Assembly (NCBI GenBank): GCA_021299635.1
Contig: JAJTFA010000001.1
Coordinates: 347,842-411,841 of the forward strand
DNA: 64,000 nucleotides
Direction: 5' to 3'
From: Sphingobacteriales bacterium
GTDB taxonomy: Bacteria > Bacteroidota > Bacteroidia > UKL13-3
The notes under the pieces are model-generated. The model saw only the letters and a list, made by a program, of their open reading frames with translations. It was not told the origin of the DNA and did not search any database. Below are positions 36,703-44,689 of this stretch, piece after piece. Made by a program: the position numbers and the translations under genes. Every line of letters starts with the position of its first letter. Within the stretch, counting starts at the first letter, position 1.

Positions 36703-36749
36703 CAGGATAAAAAATACACTCATCCTGAACGTTTATTAATTTTATTGAA

Positions 36750-39125
36750 GTGCCTTATCCTAAAAATATAGAAACCAAACTCGAGTTCGATCAGATAAAA
36801 GATATGCTGCGTAGTCATTGTTTGTCTGAACTTGGCATGCAGTACGTAGATAAAATCAGATTTGTTTCCAAGTTTGACGTGCTTGAAAAGATACTTCAGC
36901 AGGTAAACGAATTCCGGATTTTACTTACCACCGATACACCTTTCCCTTCCGAGCATTATTATGATATTAGGCCATACCTGCAAAGGGCAGGGCTAGCCGG
37001 TTCTTTTCTGGCTGAATCAGAGTGGCAGCAGATTCGATTGCTATTGCAGACATTTGCTTTAATAACTCGCTACTTTGAGCAACGAAACGACCGTTACATG
37101 CAATTGGCAGCATTGTTTGGCGGTATTCAGTTTAATGCAGGTATACTAAAACATATCGAAAGAATAATAGACGATAAGGGCGAACTCAGACCCAATGCTT
37201 CACCTGATTTGTCAAAAATTTCAGCGCAAGTTAGTGAAAAGGAAAAGGAGGCCCGCAAACGCATCAACCGGATTTTTGAGCATGCATCTGAAAAAAACTG
37301 GCTTGCCGATTCAGGAATCACCATCAGGGATGGTCGTTTGGTTTTGCCTGTTCTGGCTGAGCACAAAAGGAATATTTCCGGATTTGTTCATGATGAATCG
37401 GCAACCGGACAAACTGTGTTCATTGAACCCACAGAGATATTTGAAATCAACAACCGTATACGTGAGTTGCAAATTGCATATAAGCGAGAGCGTGAACGAA
37501 TCCTCATTGAGCTAACCGATAAGCTGCGACCTCACCTGCCGGAGATGGAATTGTATCTGCAGCGAATTGGTATTATTGATTTTGTGCGAGCCAAAGCAAT
37601 TTTTGCAGTAGCATTAAATGCTTCAATGCCATTGATGCACAAGCAACCTTACCTGAATTGGGTTGATGCTTATCATCCCTTGTTGAAAATCAATCACCAA
37701 AAAAGTGGGCTCCCTGTTGTGCCGCTTCAAATAACCCTAAGCCAAACAAACCGCATACTCGTTATTTCAGGGCCTAATGCAGGTGGAAAATCAGTATGTT
37801 TAAAAACAGTTGGTTTGCTTCAGTATATGTTGCAATGTGGTTTGCTTATCCCGGTGAAGGAGCATAGCGAAGCGGGGTTGTTTCAAGATATCATGGCCGA
37901 TATTGGTGATGAGCAGAGTATAGAAAATGATTTAAGCACATACAGCTCTCATTTGCTGCACATGAAACAGTTTACCACATTTGCAGATAACAAAACTTTA
38001 TTTTTAATTGATGAGTTTGGTACCGGCACCGATCCGCAATTTGGTGGACCGCTGGCTGAGGCCATTTTGCAAAAGCTAAATCAGAAACAAGCATGGGGTG
38101 TGGTAACTACCCACTACAGCAACCTTAAAAATTTTGCATCCAATACGCGTGGGCTGCAAAATGCATGCATGCTTTTTAATCAGGAGCAGATGCAACCTTT
38201 ATATCTACTTGAAATAGGCAAGCCCGGCAGTTCATATGCCTTTGAACTGGCAACCAAAAGTGGTTTGCATGCATCCGTTATTGATTATGCCAAGCAAAAA
38301 GTGGGTGATAAGCAAAAGCGGGTAGATGATTTACTAATAGAGTTAGAGCGAGAGAAAAAACATTTATATGATTTAAAACAACGTTTTGAAAAACGTGATG
38401 AAGAAGCTAAAAAGCTGGTTGAGGAATATGGCTTGTTGAAAGCAGACCTGGATAGCAATCGAAAAAAAATTATTGCAACAGCAAAACAGGAAGCGCTCTC
38501 TATTATCAGTGAAGCCAATAGCCGTATTGAGAATACCATACGTGAGTTGCGTGAGAAGAAAGCAGAAAGTGACGTGATTAAAAAAGTACGCACGGAAATA
38601 AAGAAGGAAACGGATGAGTTAAAAAAAGATGCAGAAGAGGTGATGGCTCCACAGCCTGTGTTGCATGCAGACGTTAAGATTACTTCCGGAACGTGGGTTG
38701 TATTAAACGGACAAACACAAAGTGGTGAAGTGGTTGAGGTGAGTAAAGGCAGGGCATTGGTAGCATTTGGCGATTTGCGAAGCTGGGTTCCTTTGCAAAA
38801 GCTTAGTGTTGTTGTGCCTGCAACAAAAGTAAATCAATCGGCTAAGAACGCAAGTGTAGATTTAAATGAGAAGATGAAACACTTTTCATCAGAAATTAAT
38901 TTAATTGGTGTAAGGGGAGAAGATGCGATGAAGCAATTGCAGCAATACATGGATGATGCATTTGTGCTTGGTTTTAAGGAATTCAGAATTGTACATGGCA
39001 AAGGATATGGTATTTTACGTAAGCTTATTCGTGAGTATTTGAAGGCAAGTAAGTTGGTTGAAAGTTATCAGGATGAACATATAGAATTGGGAGGCGATGG
39101 CGTAACCATTGTTAAATTGAAGTAG
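36750..39125 (+). CDS. mutS2: Endonuclease MutS2
   Basis: MutS-family ATPase (791 aa) that limits recombination or, in some species, acts on collided ribosomes. The Walker A motif GPNAGGKS is at residues 341-348, Walker B FLIDEFGTGTDP near 420, a long coiled coil at about 515-640, and the C-terminal Smr nuclease domain at about 715-791 with VHGKGYGILR. The mismatch-recognition domain of MutS1 is absent, as expected. The start is GTG 36750 (MPYPKNIETKLEFDQI), matching family N-termini. Confidence 0.95.
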   Translation: MPYPKNIETKLEFDQIKDMLRSHCLSELGMQYVDKIRFVSKFDVLEKILQQVNEFRILLTTDTPFPSEHYYDIRPYLQRAGLAGSFLAESEWQQIRLLLQTFALITRYFEQRNDRYMQLAALFGGIQFNAGILKHIERIIDDKGELRPNASPDLSKISAQVSEKEKEARKRINRIFEHASEKNWLADSGITIRDGRLVLPVLAEHKRNISGFVHDESATGQTVFIEPTEIFEINNRIRELQIAYKRERERILIELTDKLRPHLPEMELYLQRIGIIDFVRAKAIFAVALNASMPLMHKQPYLNWVDAYHPLLKINHQKSGLPVVPLQITLSQTNRILVISGPNAGGKSVCLKTVGLLQYMLQCGLLIPVKEHSEAGLFQDIMADIGDEQSIENDLSTYSSHLLHMKQFTTFADNKTLFLIDEFGTGTDPQFGGPLAEAILQKLNQKQAWGVVTTHYSNLKNFASNTRGLQNACMLFNQEQMQPLYLLEIGKPGSSYAFELATKSGLHASVIDYAKQKVGDKQKRVDDLLIELEREKKHLYDLKQRFEKRDEEAKKLVEEYGLLKADLDSNRKKIIATAKQEALSIISEANSRIENTIRELREKKAESDVIKKVRTEIKKETDELKKDAEEVMAPQPVLHADVKITSGTWVVLNGQTQSGEVVEVSKGRALVAFGDLRSWVPLQKLSVVVPATKVNQSAKNASVDLNEKMKHFSSEINLIGVRGEDAMKQLQQYMDDAFVLGFKEFRIVHGKGYGILRKLIREYLKASKLVESYQDEHIELGGDGVTIVKLK

Positions 39126-39284
39126 TAATTAAAGACTCGAAATAGAGTAAAGATTAGTTGTTAAATTGATTTGAGAGTATCATGGTGAATTAAAAATGCA
39201 ATTTGCCAAAATCCAACAGCTAAGAACCAAAGCCGAGTTAACCCGCAATAATAAATTGGTTGTTCCTCTAATCTTTTAATTCAC

Positions 39285-40085
39285 CTAAAATGCAAGCACC
39301 AGTTCATTAGAAAAATTATACCATAGCGGGTCAACCGGAACGATAGGTTGCTTATCATCCATTAATCGGATGGTTACGGCATAATTAAGTTTATTGGTAA
39401 GTTTTATATTTAACCGGCTATGAAGGCCAATGCGCTTTCTGCTTAATTTATCATCCAATCTAAATTGGTAATATATGGCCATATCAATGTTCAAGCGATC
39501 TCCCAAATCATGATCATAGCTGATATAGCTGTTCAATCTTGGATTGTAAACCTCAACATCATTGGTCTCGACTGGAAGATCTTTTTTCCTCACAGCACTG
39601 AAATTCCATTTTTCATACTCCATAAGTATGCCAAAGGCAGCAGCAAGGCTTAGGTTTTCGGTTCTTACAAAACGATAACGCATATTAGCTGTTGAAGCAA
39701 TTTTTTGTTCCAGCCCGCGTGCTTCCAGCCATTGGTATTGCAGCATGTATTCCGGGTGCAGTTTACGGTTGGTACGGTCGCGGTACCTGCCAAATATATA
39801 GCCACCGCTGAGCACGGTTTCAGGCCCATTTCTTACAATTTGAAAATTTCCTGCAATGGTAAAAATATTAACTGTTTGTATGCGCTTGGCAAGTTCAATT
39901 CTGCTGTTGAGCTGAGTTACTACATATTCCTGTGTTTGTTGGCTAAATGCCCCGGAAATTGTTCCCGCATATTTCTTTGATGTATCAAGCGGCATCATAA
40001 TAAAGCTTTCGGGAAAAATAAATTGTGCAATACTAATTTGATGCAGCATACAAACAAATGCTAATAACAATAAGCGTTGATTCAT
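39285..40085 (-). CDS. DUF2490-like outer-membrane protein
   Basis: Secreted protein (266 aa) with a signal peptide ending near HQISIAQF. The rest is a series of amphipathic strands with aromatic girdles and an RLNIDMAIYYQFRLDD-type repeat, ending in a terminal aromatic residue (NELVLAF) as in outer-membrane barrels. It resembles the DUF2490 group; exact assignment is tentative. A 159-nt gap to mutS2 (39126-39284) holds no other supported feature. Confidence 0.65.
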   Translation of the reverse strand: MNQRLLLLAFVCMLHQISIAQFIFPESFIMMPLDTSKKYAGTISGAFSQQTQEYVVTQLNSRIELAKRIQTVNIFTIAGNFQIVRNGPETVLSGGYIFGRYRDRTNRKLHPEYMLQYQWLEARGLEQKIASTANMRYRFVRTENLSLAAAFGILMEYEKWNFSAVRKKDLPVETNDVEVYNPRLNSYISYDHDLGDRLNIDMAIYYQFRLDDKLSRKRIGLHSRLNIKLTNKLNYAVTIRLMDDKQPIVPVDPLWYNFSNELVLAF

Positions 40086-40175
40086 ACTGCAAATAAAAAA
40101 TGCAATACATGGAAAAGCCCGCTACAGTTGTGAACACAATCCTTGTGCTCAAATACTTGTGTTTAAAAAATTAGG

Positions 40176-40763
40176 CTATTTGTTGTTTTTAGCCGAAGGC
40201 ATGGTGCCGAATAGATAATCCCAAAGGGGGGTAGATACGCCATAGGCTTTATCTTCAAAAGCCGGATTATGGTGCTTAAGGTGGTGCGTCCAAAGGAACT
40301 TTAAACCCGGTAAGGGTTTCCAAGCATGAATGATATGATGAACAAAAGTGTAACCCAGATAGCCCGCCAAAAAACCGCACATAAACAATGGTGTGTAGTT
40401 GCCTAAAAATAGATACCACAGACCATAAAAAAGGCAAACCAATATACTGCCCGGAAGCGGAGGCATCATTAAACGTTCTCTATCTTTAGGATATTCATGA
40501 TGCACTCCATGAATGGTGTATTGCAGTTTGCTCTCGCGCATGTGAAAAACAAACCGGTGTAACATATACTCAAACAACGTCCAGCAAATGATGCCGGCAG
40601 GAAAAAGGTAAAGAGCAGAAATAGTTGGCAGCTGATTGAAAGATGCAATTACAATGGCAGCACCACCATATGTACCCACATGCAAAACAGGATTTGTTTT
40701 GGTAAATACTTCCAGCAATGGGTTATTAAAAAGCTTTCCTTGACCTTCTTTTTTTACTTTCAT
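40176..40763 (-). CDS. Fatty acid hydroxylase / sterol desaturase family protein
   Basis: Membrane diiron hydroxylase (195 aa) with several helices and the histidine clusters HRFVFH, HGVHHEYP, HHIIHAW and HHLKHH. The pattern and the MMPPLPG segment resemble the fatty-acid 2-hydroxylase group that hydroxylates the acyl chain of sphingolipids, which some Bacteroidota make. It starts at the ATG 40763. Carotenoid hydroxylases share the motif set, so the substrate is not certain. Confidence 0.85.
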   Translation of the reverse strand: MKVKKEGQGKLFNNPLLEVFTKTNPVLHVGTYGGAAIVIASFNQLPTISALYLFPAGIICWTLFEYMLHRFVFHMRESKLQYTIHGVHHEYPKDRERLMMPPLPGSILVCLFYGLWYLFLGNYTPLFMCGFLAGYLGYTFVHHIIHAWKPLPGLKFLWTHHLKHHNPAFEDKAYGVSTPLWDYLFGTMPSAKNNK

Positions 40764-40865
40764 TGGAGCTAATCAATAGACAGCAAAAGTCGCACTTTCA
40801 TTACTTTTATGCAATAACAGATATCACTTCAGAAAGTAAATAATAATGATCGTTATCAGGAAACG

Positions 40866-41771
40866 TTAACTGTTTGCCAGATTTTTATTGTAAGCATAGT
40901 TTATGAGCCACAATCCGCCCAACGTGAGTAAAACCGAAATACATACCACCACGTTGATGGTTTCATTTAGCCAAAGCCAGCCAATAAATATGGCTACAAG
41001 CGTATTAATAAACGCATAAGTAGAAACAATAGCTGCAGGTAATTTCTTTAGCACATAAATATAAGATCCATATGCAACCAGTGAGCCGAACACAATGAGG
41101 TATGCCAGCATCCAAACTGCAACAGGTTCAGGGTTTAGAATTTGCCATTCGCCTTGCATCGTTCCGATAATATCCAGTACAATACCTCCGCTTATCATTT
41201 GTAAGCCTGCACCAAATAAAGGATGTGTTTGTGTCTGGTGATTTTTTGAATATATCGTGCCTATGGCCCAGGCCAGATTAGCAATGATGATGCAAATTAT
41301 ACCTAGTGTGTAATTGGGATTAGCAAAATCTTTCAGGTTATCCTGAAAAATTAAAAACTGACCGATTAGGCAAACCAAGAAACCAAGCCACACCAAACCT
41401 GAAATATTTTCACGCTTGCCGCTAAAAGAATTAATCAGCACAATCCATAAAGGGGTAAGTGCACAGATGAGTGCTGCCAATCCGCTGCTTACATAAATTT
41501 CTGCCCATGTTACCAGCCCATTGCCAATAACCAACATCAGAAAACCGTTAATAAAAAATGTTCTCAATGCTTTTTTATCAGGTAACGAATAACCCCTAAG
41601 TAAAAAATAGGAGCAAATAAGTATACCGCCAATGGTGTGCCTAAAACCTGCCATCAAAAAAGGAGGGAAGGAGGCTACACCCACACGAATGGCAAAAAAG
41701 GTTGTTCCCCAAAAAAGTGAAACTGCACCAAATGCCAACCAGGCAAACCATTTTTGAGGTATTTTTATCAT
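40866..41771 (-). CDS. EamA-family (DMT) transporter
   Basis: Second EamA transporter in the window (301 aa, ten helices, two EamA repeats). It shows the family features WGTTFFAIRVGVASFPPF near the N-terminus and WLWLNETINVVVCI near the C-terminus. It is not closely similar to the one at 32846-33733. The substrate is unknown. A near-match to the -7 box (CATCTTTG) lies 17 nt upstream of the ATG. Confidence 0.88.
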   Translation of the reverse strand: MIKIPQKWFAWLAFGAVSLFWGTTFFAIRVGVASFPPFLMAGFRHTIGGILICSYFLLRGYSLPDKKALRTFFINGFLMLVIGNGLVTWAEIYVSSGLAALICALTPLWIVLINSFSGKRENISGLVWLGFLVCLIGQFLIFQDNLKDFANPNYTLGIICIIIANLAWAIGTIYSKNHQTQTHPLFGAGLQMISGGIVLDIIGTMQGEWQILNPEPVAVWMLAYLIVFGSLVAYGSYIYVLKKLPAAIVSTYAFINTLVAIFIGWLWLNETINVVVCISVLLTLGGLWLINYAYNKNLANS

Positions 41772-41862
41772 AAGCGCTTAGTTAAGGAACAAAGATGTAG
41801 CATTTCTATAAATTACCTGATTCTATTTTATCTTCTTTTAAATTGGTATAGTATACAACCTT

Positions 41863-41870
41863 TATCTTTG
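41863..41870 (+). promoter_or_regulatory. -7 box of the lipoprotein gene at 41892
   Basis: TATCTTTG, a perfect TAnnTTTG, 21 nt before the ATG. A TTG at 41843-41845 is 17 nt upstream, slightly short of the usual spacing. Confidence 0.55.
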
Positions 41871-41891
41871 AATGATAGACTAGTCTGGTAA

Positions 41892-42386
41892 ATGAAAATG
41901 CGTATAATCTTTATGCTGATTCTTATGTTGTTGCTTTCATCCTGCAATAGGCAATATTGGTATCGGATTAAATTCCCTTTTACCGGCAGCAGTGAACTTA
42001 AAACCATAAAATTTGAAATTGTTAACTACTCTCCAATGCTGCTTAGCCGCAATTATGAAGAGGAAATGAAGCATTACTGTTTAAAACGTTTAGCCAAACA
42101 AGGCTTGCTGGAAGCCAGAACGAATAAGTATGATTATGATTTTGTGCTAAGCATTGATGTAGACAGTTTTGAATCGGGTCAGCGGGTTTGGCTGGGTCCT
42201 TTCGGAGATGGTATGCCCAATCAAACGCATATCATGCAATTGTCTATTAGCTATGATCTATTTTTTTGCAGAAGTAAAGTAAACAGATGGAGCAGTAAAA
42301 GTGCCATATACTTTTTTGCCAATGAAAAGCGCGATATCAGACGAAGTAAAAGTATGGCGGCATACGCCATTGAAACCATTGATTAA
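41892..42386 (+). CDS. Hypothetical lipoprotein
   Basis: Unrecognised 164-aa protein with a lipoprotein signal (IIFMLILMLLLSSC, Cys at about residue 18). The mature part has an alternating strand pattern and a conserved-looking DFVLSIDVDSFE segment. No family known to me. It stands alone between divergent and downstream envelope genes; the 179-nt gap that follows holds only the next promoter. Confidence 0.65.
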   Translation: MKMRIIFMLILMLLLSSCNRQYWYRIKFPFTGSSELKTIKFEIVNYSPMLLSRNYEEEMKHYCLKRLAKQGLLEARTNKYDYDFVLSIDVDSFESGQRVWLGPFGDGMPNQTHIMQLSISYDLFFCRSKVNRWSSKSAIYFFANEKRDIRRSKSMAAYAIETID

Positions 42387-42502
42387 ACAAGCAAGCGTTC
42401 TTGAAGCAGAATATTGAAAGAAAAACAAATTCATTCAATTATTGATTTGCATCACTATTTAATTCTAATGTCTATTAAAATACACACATCCACATTACTC
42501 AT

Positions 42503-42510
42503 TATATTTG
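42503..42510 (+). promoter_or_regulatory. -7 box of the outer-membrane gene at 42566
   Basis: TATATTTG, a perfect TAnnTTTG, about 55 nt before the ATG. No TTG at the usual distance. Confidence 0.5.
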
Positions 42511-42565
42511 TGAATTGTTTTAGTGTAAAATCGTAGAACTTGCCATTGTAATAATTTACAAAACC

Positions 42566-43228
42566 ATGAAAAAACTTATCTTTTCATTAGCAGCAATTGC
42601 CATTGGTACTTTGGCATATGCTCAGAAACCTGCGGCTGGTGACAAAACAATTGAAACCACCTTAGATTTAAATTTTGGTAATCCTGGCATTACCTATGGA
42701 TCTCCAGAATTACGTTTTCGTTACTTTAGCAGTGAATCAATGGCTTTTAGGTTACGTCTGAACCTTGGAAGTTCTAGCAGCACAGTTAAGGAAAACAATG
42801 ACTCCACAGAAATTAAAACTTCTAGTGGATTTGAGCTGGGTCTTTCACCAGGCGTTGAATTTCACTTACCAGGCACTACTAAATTATCACCTTATTTTGG
42901 TGCACAGCTTCCTATCAGCTTTGGAACAGGTGGTTCCGTTGAAACAACCGAAAAAGATCCTGCATTAGGTAACACAACCGTTACTAGTGGAAGTGTTTTT
43001 GGCATCGGTCTCAATTTGGTTATTGGTGCAGACTATTATATTACAGATGGTGTTTACGTTGGTGCTGAAACAGGTTTAGGCTTATTCAACATGACGTCAA
43101 TAGGCGAAGGTTCTACTAAGATCACAATAGGAGGAACAACAATTGAGCAGAAGACCGGAACTTCTAGTACTTTCGACTTATTCGGTGTTAATCCTACTGC
43201 TGGCATTCGTTTAGGTATGAGATTCTAG
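42566..43228 (+). CDS. Outer-membrane beta-barrel protein
   Basis: Small porin-like protein (220 aa). Signal peptide KKLIFSLAAIAIGTLAYAQ; the mature part has about eight amphipathic strands separated by Ser/Thr/Gly-rich loops and ends in an aromatic residue (GIRLGMRF), the usual barrel insertion signal. No enzyme motif. A strong terminator follows directly and a second barrel gene comes next, so this may be an abundant surface protein. Confidence 0.82.
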   Translation: MKKLIFSLAAIAIGTLAYAQKPAAGDKTIETTLDLNFGNPGITYGSPELRFRYFSSESMAFRLRLNLGSSSSTVKENNDSTEIKTSSGFELGLSPGVEFHLPGTTKLSPYFGAQLPISFGTGGSVETTEKDPALGNTTVTSGSVFGIGLNLVIGADYYITDGVYVGAETGLGLFNMTSIGEGSTKITIGGTTIEQKTGTSSTFDLFGVNPTAGIRLGMRF

Positions 43229-43250
43229 CTTTAGTATTTCACTCTATAGA

Positions 43251-43280
43251 AAGCCCCGCAATTGCGGGGCTTTTTTATTT
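43251..43280 (+). terminator. Rho-independent terminator after the barrel gene
   Basis: A perfect palindrome AAGCCCCGCA/ATTGCGGGGCTT (43251-43272) with a GC-rich stem, followed by a T-run (43271-43276). It lies 22 nt after the stop at 43228. Confidence 0.95.
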
Positions 43281-43308
43281 GACTAAATTCACAGAATTAT
43301 TTACTTTG
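43278..43308 (+). promoter_or_regulatory. Promoter of the outer-membrane gene at 43329
   Basis: TTTG (43278-43281), a 19-nt spacer and TTACTTTG (43301-43308), one mismatch from TAnnTTTG. The -33 element begins directly at the end of the preceding terminator's T-run. The leader to the ATG is about 20 nt. Confidence 0.6.
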
Positions 43309-43328
43309 CCACTTTATTAATCAACTTT

Positions 43329-43910
43329 ATGAAAACTATCAGAATCATCATATTTGCCCTGCTGGGTTTGTTTGCTATACAAGCGCATGCGCAGTACTCT
43401 GTTGGTATTAACATTGCACCATCATTTCCAATCTCCAGATATAGCGGTGATATGAATACCAGTTTGGTTGGAGTAAACCTTAAAATAAATAAACATGTTG
43501 ACGACTATCTGCGATTTAGTTTAGGTGCAGGTTATCATATTATACCATTCAAATCATTAAACGTAGGTGGAGTGCAAACTGAAGTTTCCGATGTAAATTT
43601 AATGGTAATTCCTGTTACTTTGGGTAGCCAGTTCTTCTTCGGTGGAACTAAATGGAGACCATATATTTCTCTAGACGTGGGTTATGTTTTAACCACTCAG
43701 AATAAATTAATCAATGAAGATAAAATTATTAATCGTAATAATTTTATAGTAGCCCCTGCACTTGGTATCAACTACGTGCTAAATGACAACTTGGCTTTGA
43801 ATATTGGAGCCAGAAACAATGTAATTATTTATCAGTTCAGAGATATTGAAGACTCTAATGAAGCCTTCCAGCTGCTTGCAATTGAGATGGGTATCAATTA
43901 CAAATTTTAA
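43329..43910 (+). CDS. Outer-membrane beta-barrel protein
   Basis: Second barrel protein (193 aa). Signal peptide IIIFALLGLFAIQAHAQ; the mature part has eight predicted strands and a terminal aromatic (MGINYKF). Not clearly similar to its upstream neighbour beyond fold. It has its own promoter and a terminator placed inside the convergent crp-like gene. Confidence 0.82.
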   Translation: MKTIRIIIFALLGLFAIQAHAQYSVGINIAPSFPISRYSGDMNTSLVGVNLKINKHVDDYLRFSLGAGYHIIPFKSLNVGGVQTEVSDVNLMVIPVTLGSQFFFGGTKWRPYISLDVGYVLTTQNKLINEDKIINRNNFIVAPALGINYVLNDNLALNIGARNNVIIYQFRDIEDSNEAFQLLAIEMGINYKF

Positions 43911-43930
43911 CTAATCGGAAATAATTTGCA

Positions 43931-44641
43931 TCAAACAGATGCACGTGATATTTTGTAGAGCTTCTCCTTGTTGAGAAGCTTTATTTTTTTAGCTTCAAAT
44001 TCAATAAGTTTATCCTGCTTAAATTCAGATAGCAACCTAATTACTGTTTCTGTTGCGGTTCCCACAATATTGGCAATATCTTCTCTGGGTAGGGAAATAT
44101 GAATAATATCTTCACTGCCTGTGCCATTCATATTAAATGTAGCATGAAGAAATAGCAATGTCTCAGCCAGGCGTTCCCTTACACTTTTTTGTGCCAGGCT
44201 TTGAACCCTTTCTTCCACCACACCTAAGTCATGGCAAATGGCTTTAAGCAATTCTTTACCGATGGCTGGTACAGTATCAATCAACTCAATAAATACTTTT
44301 TTAGGTATAAAGCAGGCAACTGTATCTTCTACACAAATCGCTGTAGCAATTAAAGGCTCATCCGCAATTAATGCACGGAAACCTAATAGATCTCCTGCCT
44401 GAGAAAATCTTAGGATTTGCTCCTTGCCATCATTATTTGTTCTAACGAGTTTAATTACACCACTGCTCACGCAATAAATTCCCAGTGGCAGGCTCCCTTC
44501 ATAAAATATATGTTGACCTTTTTTGTATTGACTGCATGTTTTGGCCTCATTGACCATGGCAATCTGCTCTGCGTTGCAGTGTTGCAGGAAACTTATTTTG
44601 TGTCCATCACATAATTCACAGCCTAATTGAATTCTTTGCAT
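43931..44641 (-). CDS. Crp/Fnr-family transcription regulator
   Basis: Cyclic-nucleotide-fold activator or repressor (236 aa). The sensor domain spans about residues 20-140 (KGQHIFYEGSLPLGIYCVSS, then GDLLGFRALI). The helix-turn-helix is near residues 180-215 with REDIANIVGTATETVIRLLS, the Glu-x3-Arg pattern of Fnr-like recognition helices. The N-terminus carries Cys8, Cys11, Cys22 and Cys36, with another Cys pair in ICVEDTVACF, so an Fe-S or redox sensor is possible but the spacing differs from E. coli Fnr. Its last codons contain the terminator of the convergent gene. Confidence 0.9.
   Translation of the reverse strand: MQRIQLGCELCDGHKISFLQHCNAEQIAMVNEAKTCSQYKKGQHIFYEGSLPLGIYCVSSGVIKLVRTNNDGKEQILRFSQAGDLLGFRALIADEPLIATAICVEDTVACFIPKKVFIELIDTVPAIGKELLKAICHDLGVVEERVQSLAQKSVRERLAETLLFLHATFNMNGTGSEDIIHISLPREDIANIVGTATETVIRLLSEFKQDKLIEFEAKKIKLLNKEKLYKISRASV
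43959..43990 (+). terminator. Terminator of the barrel gene inside the crp-like coding region
   Basis: AGCTTCTC (43959-43966), loop CTTGTT, GAGAAGCT (43973-43980), then TTATTTTTTT. It stops + strand transcription from the gene ending at 43910 while also encoding the lysine-rich C-terminus of the minus-strand regulator. Confidence 0.8.
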
Positions 44642-44661
44642 ATTAGCTTCGATACAATTTC

Positions 44662-44669
44662 CGAATATA
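44662..44669 (-). promoter_or_regulatory. -7 box of the crp-like gene
   Basis: Minus-strand TATATTCG, a TTCG variant of TAnnTTTG, 20 nt before the ATG at 44641. It sits in the 48-nt gap after the M61 protease stop. Confidence 0.4.
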
Positions 44670-44689
44670 AGGTTAAGATGGAAATATTC

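Noticed and set aside
39196-39279. 27-codon plus-strand reading frame in the gap after mutS2
   Set aside because: No promoter box, no recognisable motif, no coupling to a neighbour; it is consistent with chance in a 159-nt gap.
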